Source: JABMMZ01 sp044341025
GTDB taxonomy: Bacteria > Bacteroidota > Bacteroidia > NS11-12g > UBA955
DNA length: 64,000 nucleotides
NCBI GenBank assembly: GCA_044341025.1
Contig: JBIISM010000003.1
Span: 1 to 64,000 of the forward strand
Direction: 5' to 3'
Part shown: one piece after another, positions 44,513-52,755 of the stretch
Numbering within the stretch: position 1 is the first letter of the stretch
Layout: each line of letters begins with the position of its first letter
Notes under the pieces: model-generated
The model's input: the letters and a program-made list of their open reading frames with translations, nothing else
Databases searched by the model: none
Told to the model about the DNA's origin: nothing
Program-made: the position numbers and the translations under genes

Positions 44513-45535
44513 TTAATCCTTAATTTGTAAATACTGGTAGCAGGTTTGTAAACCCTTGCGTTGTAATTCGCAGTATGCTTGCAATTCTGCATATTCGCCC
44601 GTAGCATGTTTCAAAAACGCTGACGCTTGCGCATATATGGCATTGGTTTTGGCTTTTTTCAAAAGATAATATCCATCCAAATACGTTTGAATTCCACCAC
44701 TGATTATGATGTTCTTACATAAGGCTTGTGAACCCAATTCGTCAATTGCTTTGTTTGCAAAATTGAGCATTTCTGAAGCAGCGTGGCCGATATGTGTTAA
44801 AGGATCCAATTGTTTTTTGGTTTCTTCCTCTTGTCTATACAATTCCAATGTTGCAAAATTAGTCCCTCCGTGTGCGGCAAACTCTATGGCTTCGATTGGC
44901 AGTTTAAATAATTCTACAAACGAACGCGGACCAAAGCCTTGTCCAACTTCCTTAACGATGATTTTACAATCCAAAACATCCAACAAACGCTTGATGGTGT
45001 CTATTGGGGCAAAGCGGATATGATCGCCTTCGGGTTGCAGCCATTCTTGCAGTGGATTAACGTGCACGATTAAACCGTCGGCTTGTAAACTATTCACCAA
45101 TTCCTTTATGGCAGGCACTTGTCCAGCCTCTAACATTTCTTCAATTTGAGCGATGCCTAAATTGGCAAACAAGGGTTGATTGCCCATAAATGGACGCACA
45201 TTGAAATCGTTGAAATACGACTTGTCTTTTAATATGATGCGGCAACTTCCCAGGCCTAAACCCATGCCAAATTCAGCACAAGCCATGGCCAAATTTTTAT
45301 TGATTTTACCAGCCAATTCAGTTCCCCCAGTCATGCTGCTGATCCACAATGGCAGTGCAAGTGACTTATTTGCAAAATTGGTTTTTGGTATGCTATCTTG
45401 CTTGGGATGCGGCGCTAAAAATGGTTCGTAGTAAAACCGCTCATCCCTTTCTAGGGTTTGAGAAAGAAAGGCCAAATCGATGTGGTCTTTTTTGCGTTTA
45501 GATGTTTGATGGGTGTCCAAAGCTGATTGATGCAC
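44513..45535 (-). CDS. fni: Type 2 isopentenyl-diphosphate isomerase
   Basis: 340 residues, FMN/NADPH-dependent TIM-barrel isomerase interconverting IPP and DMAPP. KRKKDHIDLAF near the N-terminus, LPLWISSMTGGTELAGKINK, GMGLGLGSCRI, the VHVNPLQEWLQPEGD segment with the catalytic Gln/Glu region, and KEVGQGFGPRS are family marks. It heads the isoprenoid operon, with a -7 element 13 nt upstream of its ATG. Confidence 0.95.
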   Translation of the reverse strand: MHQSALDTHQTSKRKKDHIDLAFLSQTLERDERFYYEPFLAPHPKQDSIPKTNFANKSLALPLWISSMTGGTELAGKINKNLAMACAEFGMGLGLGSCRIILKDKSYFNDFNVRPFMGNQPLFANLGIAQIEEMLEAGQVPAIKELVNSLQADGLIVHVNPLQEWLQPEGDHIRFAPIDTIKRLLDVLDCKIIVKEVGQGFGPRSFVELFKLPIEAIEFAAHGGTNFATLELYRQEEETKKQLDPLTHIGHAASEMLNFANKAIDELGSQALCKNIIISGGIQTYLDGYYLLKKAKTNAIYAQASAFLKHATGEYAELQAYCELQRKGLQTCYQYLQIKD

Positions 45536-45548
45536 CTTAAGGTAACCA

Positions 45549-45556
45549 CAAAGATA
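45549..45556 (-). promoter_or_regulatory. -7 element (TATCTTTG) of the mevalonate operon
   Basis: On the minus strand TATCTTTG matches TAnnTTTG and ends 13 nt before the fni ATG. No exact -33 TTTG is seen. Confidence 0.55.
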
Positions 45557-45673
45557 CGATTTTGTTTTAAAATTCGCCTTTTTTGCTTGGATAACAGTGA
45601 ATTAAGACATTATTATTCGGTCAAATTAGCTGAATTAAACAATAATAAATACCCTTTTGCAGCGCAAAATAAT

Positions 45674-48115
45674 TTAGTCTTTCAGACCCATGGTCTTTAA
45701 AACCGCTTGTTGCTCTTCACTCAACTTGCTGATTTCAGTTTGAAGGATTTTATTTTCAGGTTCACCTTTTTTCAATTCTTTCAAGACATCGGCACAAGGA
45801 CCAGCCAATCTGCTGTTGTAGGTCACACAAGCATCCAACAAGTTTCTTGCTATTTGCTCATCCAAGAAGCCCAAACGTTTTAAAGCATTGGCTGCATTGA
45901 CACGGGTTCTAAACTCATAGTTAGCACCGCACAACATCACCAAATCATTTTTATAAAGTTCGTTTAATCCTGGATCGTAAATATTCATAACTGCATACTC
46001 CAACCATTTGCAGCGGATGTTGTTGTTTTGTCCATCCAAAAACTCCGTTAATTTCAAGTATTTTACTTTCTCTTTTTGATCAATGTCTTTGCATTTCATC
46101 AATTTATCCAAAGCATTTTCTGCCACAACATTGCTGCTGTCTTTTAACAACAATTCAAAAATTGCTTTTTGTTCCATCACGGTAGTATCGGCAGCAATAA
46201 ATGAATTTTTCACTTCAGCTTTGCTGTCTTTTACCACCATTATGTACCATTTGTTAAGCGACTTCTGATTGGCCAATTGCTTGGCAATTTCAGCGCGAAT
46301 GGCAGGGTGTTTTTCAGCGACAAAACGGGCTTGCAATAAAGCCAATTTTTCTTTTAAAGGAATGTCTTTCATGCCTACAACGGCATCGTAACGGTCTATC
46401 ATATGCTTGGCTTTTACCGCTTGTGTAAATAGCTCAGCATTTGATTTTTTGAAATCCATTTTCTTCATCACTTTATTTTCTTCATCAAACAAAGTGAATT
46501 CAACTTCAGCACCACTGGTGTTAGGAATGGCAATGGTTTGGCTTGCACTGTCTATTACCCAAATGGTTTTGCGTTCTACACTTCCATTTTTGTAATAAAT
46601 AGCAAAATCAACTGGCATTTTGAAGTAACGCACATGGCCATCAACTTTATGGGTTTGTTGGATATTAAATGTAATTGTTTTGTTGTTAAAAGTAGAACTT
46701 ACTTTGTAATGAGGCTCTCCACCGCGGTGTATCCATTGGTCGAAAAACCAATCGTAGTTTAAACCCAATTTGTCTTTCAAAGCTTTTTGAAAATCCCATG
46801 ACTCCACATTTTTAAATCCGTTAACGGCTAAGTAATGTTGAATAAAACGCGTGAAATTTTCTTCACCCAATTGGTAGCGCAACATGCCCAAAACGGCTGA
46901 GCCTTTAGGGTATAAACGGGTGGTTCCACCTTTGGTGTGTCTTACAGGGTAATTGTCTTTTTCACTTTGCGCCAAAGCAGAATTGTATTCTCCGCGCATA
47001 GCCCATTGGTAGGCGTCTTCGCCTTCCAAACTTCTGAAGAACAATTTAGGAAAAAATGTAGCGAAGCTTTCTTGCAACCACACATCACTTCCACCACGGG
47101 CAGTAATCAAGTCACCAAACCATTGGTGGGTCAATTCGTGGCAATTTACGCCCATGTAATTGCGGTCTTTAAAACCACGGGCATCGGTGGTAAAGAAATC
47201 GCCGAATATGGTTGCTGAAGTATTTTCCATTGCACCATATAAGAAGTTTTGTACCATGATTTGAGAATAGGTTCCCCAAGCATAAGGTGTACCAGTGGCA
47301 TCTTCTAACAATTCGATCATGCGCTCGGTGTGCATGCTGGTGTATTCAACACGGTCTTTAAATTCTGGGTAATACCAAAATTGAACCGGCGTTCCGCGTT
47401 TGGTCTTCGTTTCTTTAATATCGTATACACCTATGCCTAGCATCAATAAATAGCCAGCATGTGGTTTTTCCATTACATAATGCCAAGTGCTGCTGCCATT
47501 GCCATTGTCGGTTTGCGCAATCTTTTTTCCATTAGACAAACACTTGTATTTGTTTTCGATACTCACCACTGTTTCGGTGGTAAACTTATCGTTCATGCAA
47601 TCGTACATCGGAATCCAATGGCGGTTGTCTATGCCTTGACCTTGGGTCCAAATTTGTTTGCGTATATAATTGATATCCGGTGTGCCTGTATTTTCAGCTT
47701 GGTTCCAACCAATAAAATAAATTCCTTTTTTAGGCAATGCTGTGTATTCGAAAACCACCGAATGGTATTCATCCCAATTCAGTTTTTTTGCAAAACGCAA
47801 AACCACCCCTTCTGGGTTGATGCTGAATGGCACTGGATTTCCGTCCATGCTGGCACTTTTTATTTGAATGCCTGGGGCATCAAAAAACAAAGTATCAATG
47901 TTGTTTTGCAGGGTTGTGAAACTATGGGTTACTTTACCAATGACTTTACCGGCACTAGGCTCAAAACTTACTTCCACTTTCATGTGGGCAATGTCGACAC
48001 TGTGCTGACGCTCGGCGGCATCAGGATCGGCCAAATAATGAATATGTGGCAATTCGGTTTGAGCGCTTATGCTGAATAGACAAGCTGAAAAAAGGAAAGT
48101 AAATAATCTTTTCAT
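45674..48115 (-). CDS. Secreted M1-family zinc aminopeptidase
   Basis: 813 residues from ATG 48115; an in-frame start at 48220 is rejected because a -7 element (48134-48141) lies between and the later start gives a clean signal peptide (MKRLFTFLFSACLFSISAQ). Catalytic features: GAMENTSATIFGD exopeptidase motif, HELTHQWFGDL with zinc ligands, and the third ligand Glu in WLQESFATFF 18 residues on. The C-terminal 250 residues look like HEAT-type helical repeats with conserved NALKRLG-type units. It is exported to periplasm or surface and probably degrades peptides for nutrition. Confidence 0.94.
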   Translation of the reverse strand: MKRLFTFLFSACLFSISAQTELPHIHYLADPDAAERQHSVDIAHMKVEVSFEPSAGKVIGKVTHSFTTLQNNIDTLFFDAPGIQIKSASMDGNPVPFSINPEGVVLRFAKKLNWDEYHSVVFEYTALPKKGIYFIGWNQAENTGTPDINYIRKQIWTQGQGIDNRHWIPMYDCMNDKFTTETVVSIENKYKCLSNGKKIAQTDNGNGSSTWHYVMEKPHAGYLLMLGIGVYDIKETKTKRGTPVQFWYYPEFKDRVEYTSMHTERMIELLEDATGTPYAWGTYSQIMVQNFLYGAMENTSATIFGDFFTTDARGFKDRNYMGVNCHELTHQWFGDLITARGGSDVWLQESFATFFPKLFFRSLEGEDAYQWAMRGEYNSALAQSEKDNYPVRHTKGGTTRLYPKGSAVLGMLRYQLGEENFTRFIQHYLAVNGFKNVESWDFQKALKDKLGLNYDWFFDQWIHRGGEPHYKVSSTFNNKTITFNIQQTHKVDGHVRYFKMPVDFAIYYKNGSVERKTIWVIDSASQTIAIPNTSGAEVEFTLFDEENKVMKKMDFKKSNAELFTQAVKAKHMIDRYDAVVGMKDIPLKEKLALLQARFVAEKHPAIRAEIAKQLANQKSLNKWYIMVVKDSKAEVKNSFIAADTTVMEQKAIFELLLKDSSNVVAENALDKLMKCKDIDQKEKVKYLKLTEFLDGQNNNIRCKWLEYAVMNIYDPGLNELYKNDLVMLCGANYEFRTRVNAANALKRLGFLDEQIARNLLDACVTYNSRLAGPCADVLKELKKGEPENKILQTEISKLSEEQQAVLKTMGLKD

Positions 48116-48133
48116 GTGCTGAATTAAAAAAAG

Positions 48134-48141
48134 CAAAAATA
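48134..48141 (-). promoter_or_regulatory. -7 element (TATTTTTG) of the aminopeptidase gene
   Basis: On the minus strand TATTTTTG plus C is a full TAnnTTTGC match, 18 nt before the chosen ATG at 48115. Confidence 0.6.
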
Positions 48142-48281
48142 GGGGAAAAAGTAAGACCGACAAAATGAGAGTGAATGATAGCCAATGCGAAATGCCAAGC
48201 ATGTAAGTCACTGCATTCAAAAGATGTATAATTTCAATTTATAAACAAGGGCATGCATCTGCAACAAATTTATAAAATCAA

Positions 48282-49208
48282 TTATCGGTAAATCCCGAAG
48301 CTCTTTACCCCATCAATATTGATGGAGGCACGGTACATACCTTCGCTGTTAAATGGCATTTCAATATTGCCTTTGGCGTCGATGGCCACCAAGCCACCTT
48401 CACCACCAATTTTTACCAATTTGTCCATTACCACAATGTTACAAGCCTTTTTTAGCGTAAGGCCTTTGTATTCCATTAAACAGCTGATGTCATAAGCCAC
48501 CACAGCGCGTAAAAACAATTCGCCGTGACCGGTACAACTTATTGCGCAGGTATGGTTGTTGGCATACGTACCAGAACCAATAACAGGTGAGTCGCCTATT
48601 CGTCCGAATTGTTTGTTGGTCATGCCCCCGGTGCTGGTTGCTGCTGCAATGTTTCCAAAACTATCCAATGCCACGGCACCAACGGTGCCCATTTTGTTGC
48701 CAGGATTGGCACTGTGATCGAGTTGATAATTGCTACTGTCTTTCAAGTCTAGCCACTGTTTGTAACGTTGTTCGGTGTAAAAATAATCATCATTGGCAAA
48801 CTCGATTCCTACAGATTTTGCAAAGGCGGCTGCTCCATCTCCTGCCATCATCACATGGGCCGATTGGGTCATTACTGCTTGCGCAAGAAGTATAGGATTC
48901 TTAATGTTTTTTACCCCTGCAACAGTTCCCGCCATTAGGTCTACACCCTGCATGATGGCTGCATCCATTTCATGTTTACCAATATGGTTAAACACGGCAC
49001 CCTTTCCGGCATTAAATAAGGAATAATTTTCCAATTCCACAACCGCTGCAGCCACAGCCTCGGTGGCTGAACCATTGGCTAAAAGAACTTTATTTCCGGC
49101 AGAAAGGGCCAAATCAAGGCCTTGTAAATACGCTTTCTCCAATTCAGGGGTCAACAAATCAGGGGCAATGGTTCCCGCTCCTCCGTGCAGTGCAATGGCG
49201 TGTGGCAT
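48282..49208 (-). CDS. iaaA: Isoaspartyl peptidase/L-asparaginase (Ntn-hydrolase)
   Basis: 308 residues. ALHGGAGTIAPD at the N-terminus and the auto-cleavage site GNKMGTVGAVALDSFGNIAA identify the plant-type asparaginase family; the Thr of GTVGAVALD becomes the N-terminal nucleophile of the beta subunit after self-cleavage. STGGMTNKQFGRIGDSPVIG and the GTYANNHTCAISCTGHGE substrate loop follow. It removes isoaspartyl residues from peptides. There is no signal peptide, so it is cytoplasmic. Its -7 element lies only 7 nt upstream of the ATG. Confidence 0.93.
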   Translation of the reverse strand: MPHAIALHGGAGTIAPDLLTPELEKAYLQGLDLALSAGNKVLLANGSATEAVAAAVVELENYSLFNAGKGAVFNHIGKHEMDAAIMQGVDLMAGTVAGVKNIKNPILLAQAVMTQSAHVMMAGDGAAAFAKSVGIEFANDDYFYTEQRYKQWLDLKDSSNYQLDHSANPGNKMGTVGAVALDSFGNIAAATSTGGMTNKQFGRIGDSPVIGSGTYANNHTCAISCTGHGELFLRAVVAYDISCLMEYKGLTLKKACNIVVMDKLVKIGGEGGLVAIDAKGNIEMPFNSEGMYRASINIDGVKSFGIYR

Positions 49209-49215
49209 AGGGGAG

Positions 49216-49223
49216 CAAAGGTA
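49216..49223 (-). promoter_or_regulatory. -7 element (TACCTTTG) of the isoaspartyl peptidase gene
   Basis: On the minus strand TACCTTTG plus C is a full consensus match ending 7 nt before ATG 49208, implying an almost leaderless transcript. Confidence 0.6.
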
Positions 49224-49245
49224 AGGATTTTAAGGATTAAGAGAT

Positions 49246-49290
49246 AGGGGTTAGGGGATAGGGTTTAGTATTGGTGATGCTTCGTTATTT
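49246..49290 (-). repeat. Repeat module A, copy A2
   Basis: Reads on the minus strand AAATAACGAAGCATCACCAA then TACTAAACCCTATCCCCTAA, nearly identical to copy A1 at 20517. Confidence 0.87.
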
Positions 49291-49320
49291 CCATTATTAA
49301 ATAAATTGTGGTTTATTTTA

Positions 49321-49374
49321 GGGATTAGGGTCTAGGGTTTAGGGTTTAGTATGTGTGCGTATTGCTTCGTTTTT
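49321..49374 (-). repeat. Repeat module A, copy A3
   Basis: Minus strand: AAAAACGAAGCAATACGCAC, then ACATACTAAACCCTAAACCC and TAGACCCTAATCCC. It keeps both conserved ends of module A with a diverged middle and a longer CCCTAAA run. Confidence 0.8.
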
Positions 49375-49473
49375 CCGCTGTTTACATTATTCAGCACCTA
49401 CAGAGCTAACTATAAAATATCTATGAGAGTGAAAAGTTATGAAGCTTCCGAAATTCTCACTATACCCTAAACC

Positions 49474-49508
49474 CTACTTTGCCCACTGGAGTGAAACGTA
49501 AGTGGGTC
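49474..49508 (+). repeat. Hairpin repeat module D, copy D1
   Basis: CTACTTTGCCCACTGGAGTG then AAACGTAAGTGGGTC. CCCACT (49482-49487) pairs with AGTGGG (49501-49506). The loop GGAGTGAAACGTA is shared with stem-loop R1b at 17043. An inverted copy lies at 52592-52626. Confidence 0.8.
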
Positions 49509-49512
49509 CCCT

Positions 49513-49631
49513 AGCCCCTGATAGGAAACGCAATGATTTCAATTAATGAGATAACTAAGCGTATTCGACCCCAAGCCCCTGTTAGGAAACGCAATGATTT
49601 GAATTAATGAGATAACTAAGCGTATTCGACC
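49513..49631. repeat. 61-bp direct tandem duplication
   Basis: Two head-to-tail units (49513-49573 and 49574-49631) starting AGCCCCTG and ending GCGTATTCGACC; over the 58 shared bases they differ at only two positions (49521/49582 and 49540/49601). The near-identity suggests a recent duplication. Confidence 0.9.
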
Positions 49632-49650
49632 ACTAAACCCTATCCCCTAG

Positions 49651-49700
49651 ATTTATCCCGTAGCGTGACGGAACGAAGTGCAGTCTCTGCTAAAGGGACC
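49651..49700 (+). repeat. Stem-loop repeat copy R2
   Basis: ATTTATCCCGTAGCGTGACG, then GAACGAAGTGC, then AGTCTCTGCTAAAGGGACC. The TCCCGTAGC/GCTAAAGGGA ends pair imperfectly. It ends 47 nt upstream of the pdhC -7 element. Confidence 0.87.
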
Positions 49701-49747
49701 CTTGCCCCTCATGTATTCCTTTTCTTGTTCTTTTGATTCTTTATTCT

Positions 49748-49755
49748 TAAGTTTG
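49748..49755 (+). promoter_or_regulatory. -7 element (TAAGTTTG) of pdhC
   Basis: TAAGTTTG plus C is a full TAnnTTTGC match, 22 nt before the pdhC ATG, with CTTG at 49724-49727, 20 nt upstream, as a possible -33 element. Confidence 0.6.
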
Positions 49756-49777
49756 CATCTGAAATATTAATGTAAAT

Positions 49778-51010
49778 ATGGCTGTAGCAATCAAAATGCC
49801 CAAAATGAGTGATACCATGACCGAAGGTGTGGTTAGAAAGTGGAACTTCAAATTGGGCGATACCGTTAAAAGCGGTGATATACTTGCAGAAGTGGAAACC
49901 GATAAGGCGACCATGGATCTTGAAAATTATGAAAAAGGCACTATTCTTCATTTTGCAATCAACGAAGGTGATGCCGCTCCTGTGGATGGCATTATTGCTA
50001 TTGTTGGTAAGGCAGGTGAAGATTTTTCAGCTTTGCTAAGTGGCGCTGCACCTACTCCACAAGCAAGCGAAAGTAAAACCGACGCTACAGTTGCTTCAAA
50101 AGTTGAATCGGTCGCTGCAGCAGTTGCTGTGCCTGTTAACAACAGCAGCATCGATGGTCGCATCATTGCTTCTCCATTGGCTAAGAAATTGGCTACTGAA
50201 AAAGGCATTGACATCGGCTCTGTTGCTGGCTCTGGCGAAAATGGCCGCGTAGTTAAAAGTGATATTGAAAACTTCAAAACATCGACTTCATCGGCTGCTG
50301 CATCTAACAATTCTTATGTTGCAGGTGTAGAAAGTTTTGAAGAAATAAACGTTTCTCAAATGCGTAAAGTAATTGCTGGCCGTTTGGCTGAAAGCAAATT
50401 TACTGCACCACATTTCTATTTAACCATGGAAATAAACATGGACAAAGCACTTGCTGCTCGTGTGGCTATGAATGCTTCAGGCGAAGTGAAAGTATCTGTA
50501 AACGATATGATTGTTAAAGCTTCGGCTCTAGCATTGCGCAAACACCCTTGGGTAAATGCAAGTTGGTTGGGTACTAAAATCCGATTTAACCACCATATAC
50601 ACATTGGAGTGGCTATGGCTGTTGAAGATGGACTATTGGTTCCAGTAGTGCGTTTCGCAGATCAAAAATCATTGTCAAACATTAGCTCTGAGGTTAAAGT
50701 ATTCAACTCAAAAGCAAAAGACAAGAAATTACAACCTGCAGATTGGGCTGGTAACACATTTACCATTTCTAATTTGGGTATGTTCGGAATAGAAGAATTC
50801 ACTGCCATTATTAACCCGCCAGATGCTTGCATCTTAGCTGTAGGAGGCGTTAAAGAAACCGTAGGTATTGTAAATGGCGAAATCGCTAAAACCAATGTTA
50901 TGAAAGTTACTTTGAGCTGCGACCACCGTGTGGTTGATGGTGTGGTAGGTTCTAAATTCCTAAACACTCTAAAAGAATTGCTTGAAGAACCCGTTAAGAT
51001 GTTGGTTTAA
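49778..51010 (+). CDS. pdhC: Dihydrolipoamide acetyltransferase, E2 of pyruvate dehydrogenase
   Basis: 410 residues. One N-terminal lipoyl domain with the lipoylated Lys in EVETDKATMD (about residue 43) and MPKMSDTMTEGVV; a peripheral-subunit-binding domain (about 125-160; IIASPLAKKLATEKGID, GSGENGRVVKSDIE); and the catalytic core with HIGVAMAVEDGLLVPVVR, IIPP-like INPPDACILAVGG, and the active-site SCDHRVVDGVVG. Ala-rich linkers separate the domains. It transfers acetyl to CoA. Many Bacteroidota E2 of this type have two lipoyl domains; this one has one. No E1 or E3 is beside it. Confidence 0.93.
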   Translation: MAVAIKMPKMSDTMTEGVVRKWNFKLGDTVKSGDILAEVETDKATMDLENYEKGTILHFAINEGDAAPVDGIIAIVGKAGEDFSALLSGAAPTPQASESKTDATVASKVESVAAAVAVPVNNSSIDGRIIASPLAKKLATEKGIDIGSVAGSGENGRVVKSDIENFKTSTSSAAASNNSYVAGVESFEEINVSQMRKVIAGRLAESKFTAPHFYLTMEINMDKALAARVAMNASGEVKVSVNDMIVKASALALRKHPWVNASWLGTKIRFNHHIHIGVAMAVEDGLLVPVVRFADQKSLSNISSEVKVFNSKAKDKKLQPADWAGNTFTISNLGMFGIEEFTAIINPPDACILAVGGVKETVGIVNGEIAKTNVMKVTLSCDHRVVDGVVGSKFLNTLKELLEEPVKMLV

Positions 51011-51030
51011 ATAAAACCTTATTAAATAAA

Positions 51031-51063
51031 AAATCCCGCTTAATTAGTAAGCGGGATTTTTTT
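51031..51063. terminator. Bidirectional terminator between pdhC and the lipoprotein gene
   Basis: A 12-bp perfect stem (AAATCCCGCTTA, 51031-51042, with 51048-51059), a 5-nt loop and a T run to 51063. On the other strand a T tract also follows, so it can serve both converging genes. Confidence 0.93.
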
Positions 51064-51072
51064 ATGCCTTAA

Positions 51073-51294
51073 TTAATTGACCGGAGCTACCCCTTCGTTT
51101 TCTGCACCAGAATTTGTATTTGATTGCTGCGCTTCTTGAGCCTTCATTATTGAATCAACATAAAGTTGATCTTTAGATATTTGAACATTGTCTGCGCTAT
51201 CGCGTTCAATTTTTTCTTGCTCTTCAGTCTTTGCATTGTTGTTGCATGCTGCAGCTGAAATAGCTACACAGGTAAAAAGGATTAATTTTTTCAT
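51073..51294 (-). CDS. Small predicted lipoprotein
   Basis: 73 residues: a short signal peptide (MKKLILFTCVAISAAAC) with a lipobox ending at Cys17, followed by a polar, low-complexity tail rich in Asn, Glu and Gln. No domain recognised. It shares the terminator with pdhC and is followed upstream by yraN on the same strand (50-nt gap). Such small lipoproteins are abundant in Bacteroidota, and no function can be proposed. Confidence 0.75.
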   Translation of the reverse strand: MKKLILFTCVAISAAACNNNAKTEEQEKIERDSADNVQISKDQLYVDSIMKAQEAQQSNTNSGAENEGVAPVN

Positions 51295-51344
51295 AACTTA
51301 TACCCTGCGAAAATGTAAAATATCTGAGAGAAAAACAAATCTTC

Positions 51345-51731
51345 TTATTCAAAGCTGTGCAAACCCAAATTATCAGGCCAAAAAGCATCTTCAAAATGTT
51401 CAATCTCCGCCTCTTCGCCTTTTAAAATAATAGAGATAACATCGTAGCGAATTTCAAAACCCATATTAGGGTACAAATGCAAATAAGCTTCCACAGCATT
51501 CGCTATATTTTGCTGTTGTTTTCTGCTCACAAAAGATTCGGGCAAGCCAAACGCATCGGTGTTTCTTGTTTTGACTTCTACAAACACCAGATACTTATTA
51601 ATCTGCGCAATAATGTCAACTTCTAATTTGTGGTAACGCCAATTGCAAGCCCAGATTTTGTATGATTTTTTTTCTAAAAAAGCTTTGGCTATCGCCTCTC
51701 CTTTTTTTCCTATTTCATTGTGTTCAGCCAT
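51345..51731 (-). CDS. YraN family (UPF0102) endonuclease-like protein
   Basis: 128 residues. The family core is clear: NEIGKKGEAIAKAFLEKKSY, ILACNWR-like IWACNWRYHKLEVDIIAQ, and LVFVEVKTRNTDAFG, with the D-(x)n-ExK of the PD-(D/E)xK nuclease fold. The enzymatic role of YraN is not established. The C-terminus is acidic. Confidence 0.92.
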   Translation of the reverse strand: MAEHNEIGKKGEAIAKAFLEKKSYKIWACNWRYHKLEVDIIAQINKYLVFVEVKTRNTDAFGLPESFVSRKQQQNIANAVEAYLHLYPNMGFEIRYDVISIILKGEEAEIEHFEDAFWPDNLGLHSFE

Positions 51732-51826
51732 ACAATAAAGTTACTTTAAATTGCATGTAAATCCAAGCACAATCTAGAGCAAGTTTCTGCATTAAGAATT
51801 GCTTATAAAAATTAAAAAAAATTATA

Positions 51827-51834
51827 TACTTTTG
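51827..51834 (+). promoter_or_regulatory. Candidate -7 element (TACTTTTG) of the methyltransferase gene
   Basis: TACTTTTG is a TAnnTTTG match 41 nt before ATG 51876. Confidence 0.5.
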
Positions 51835-51875
51835 ACTCATAATAGTTTACTATTTAACGCAATAGAAACAGACGG

Positions 51876-52529
51876 ATGAACGAAGAAGAATTAAAAGAAA
51901 TAGCCTCTCAACTAAGCAATCCGCAAGGCAGCTTAGGACTCCGTGTTGCAGAAGTGATGCACAAGACCAACATCAGCATGAGCTTGGGTGCTATCAATGC
52001 TTTGAATTTACAAGACCATGAATCGATATTGGAAATTGGACATGGAAATTGCGGCCATTTAAAGGATGTTTTAGACAAAGCCAAAGGGCTCAAATACCAA
52101 GGTCTAGAAATATCGGAACTGATGCATGAAGAAGCCAAAAAGCACAGTGCAGAATCTGGTTTCGATAACGAAATTGGATTTAGTTTGTTTGATGGAAAAC
52201 GCATTCCCTTTGAAGATGAAAGTTTTGATAAAATCATGACCGTTAACACCATCTATTTTTGGAAACGCCCACTAAATTTTCTAATTGAAATTTACAGGGT
52301 ACTTAAGCCAAATGGTGTTTGCGTTATTTGCTATGGCGAAGAAGCCTACATGGCCGAATTGCCATTTACCGTATATGGTTTCAATTTATACAACCAAGAA
52401 AAAATCAAATCGCTTATTGCTCTTTCACCCTTTAGTGTCGACCATACAGAAACTAAATCTGAAATGGTGGAGAGCAAAATTGGCGGTATGGCAAAACGCG
52501 ACTATACCACCATTACCTTGCATAAATAA
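51876..52529 (+). CDS. Class I SAM-dependent methyltransferase
   Basis: 217 residues with the Rossmann methyltransferase pattern: motif I ILEIGHGNCGHLKDVL (SAM-binding loop), acidic end of strand 2 in YQGLEISELM, motif around DESFDKIMTVNTIYFW, and post-II EIYRVLKPNGVCVICYGEEA. This resembles the UbiE/Methyltransf_11 group. The substrate is unknown; small-molecule methylation is likely. It stands alone between yraN and a repeat region. Confidence 0.88.
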   Translation: MNEEELKEIASQLSNPQGSLGLRVAEVMHKTNISMSLGAINALNLQDHESILEIGHGNCGHLKDVLDKAKGLKYQGLEISELMHEEAKKHSAESGFDNEIGFSLFDGKRIPFEDESFDKIMTVNTIYFWKRPLNFLIEIYRVLKPNGVCVICYGEEAYMAELPFTVYGFNLYNQEKIKSLIALSPFSVDHTETKSEMVESKIGGMAKRDYTTITLHK

Positions 52530-52591
52530 TGGTTGCCTAAACAAAAAATAACGACCTTTTTATGGTTCAATCAAGGGTTTAGGGTTTAGGT

Positions 52592-52626
52592 TACCCACCT
52601 ATGTTTCACTTCTGTGGGCAAAGTAG
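52592..52626 (-). repeat. Hairpin repeat module D, copy D2
   Basis: Minus strand: CTACTTTGCCCACAGAAGTG then AAACATAGGTGGGTA, matching D1 at 49474 in opposite orientation. GTTTAGGGTTTAGG (52577-52590) sits beside it. Confidence 0.8.
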
Positions 52627-52720
52627 TTTTTAGTTTAAAAAAGGCTACCATTCCCAAGCTTACACTTTAGCCAGCTGCGTAATAACTTATCTATACTTAG
52701 TTGCAATTAATTTAAAAAAT

Positions 52721-52755
52721 GAAATAACGAAGCATTATCAAACACTAAACCCTAG
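52721..52755 (+). repeat. Repeat module A, copy A4
   Basis: GAAATAACGAAGCATTATCA then AACACTAAACCCTAG, running directly into stem-loop R3, so modules A and R are physically joined here. Confidence 0.83.

Larger units (their letters stand above)
49209..49777. other. 569-base divergent intergenic region packed with repeats
   Basis: No coding frame of credible quality. From left to right it holds the iaaA -7 element, repeat modules A2 and A3 (both inverted) with telomere-like TTTAGGG runs, hairpin D1, a 61-bp tandem duplication, stem-loop R2, and the pdhC -7 element. The repeats fill the space between the two divergent promoters. Confidence 0.8.

Noticed and set aside
47459..48079. 206-codon plus-strand frame opposite the aminopeptidase gene
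   Set aside because: It is the complement of a well-conserved coding region, shows no protein motif, and has no promoter.
48116..48220. N-terminal extension of the M1 aminopeptidase
   Set aside because: It crosses a strong -7 element and hides the clean signal peptide that starts at 48115.
49240..49700. CRISPR array
   Set aside because: Repeats are of different families, irregularly spaced and in both orientations, with no cas genes.
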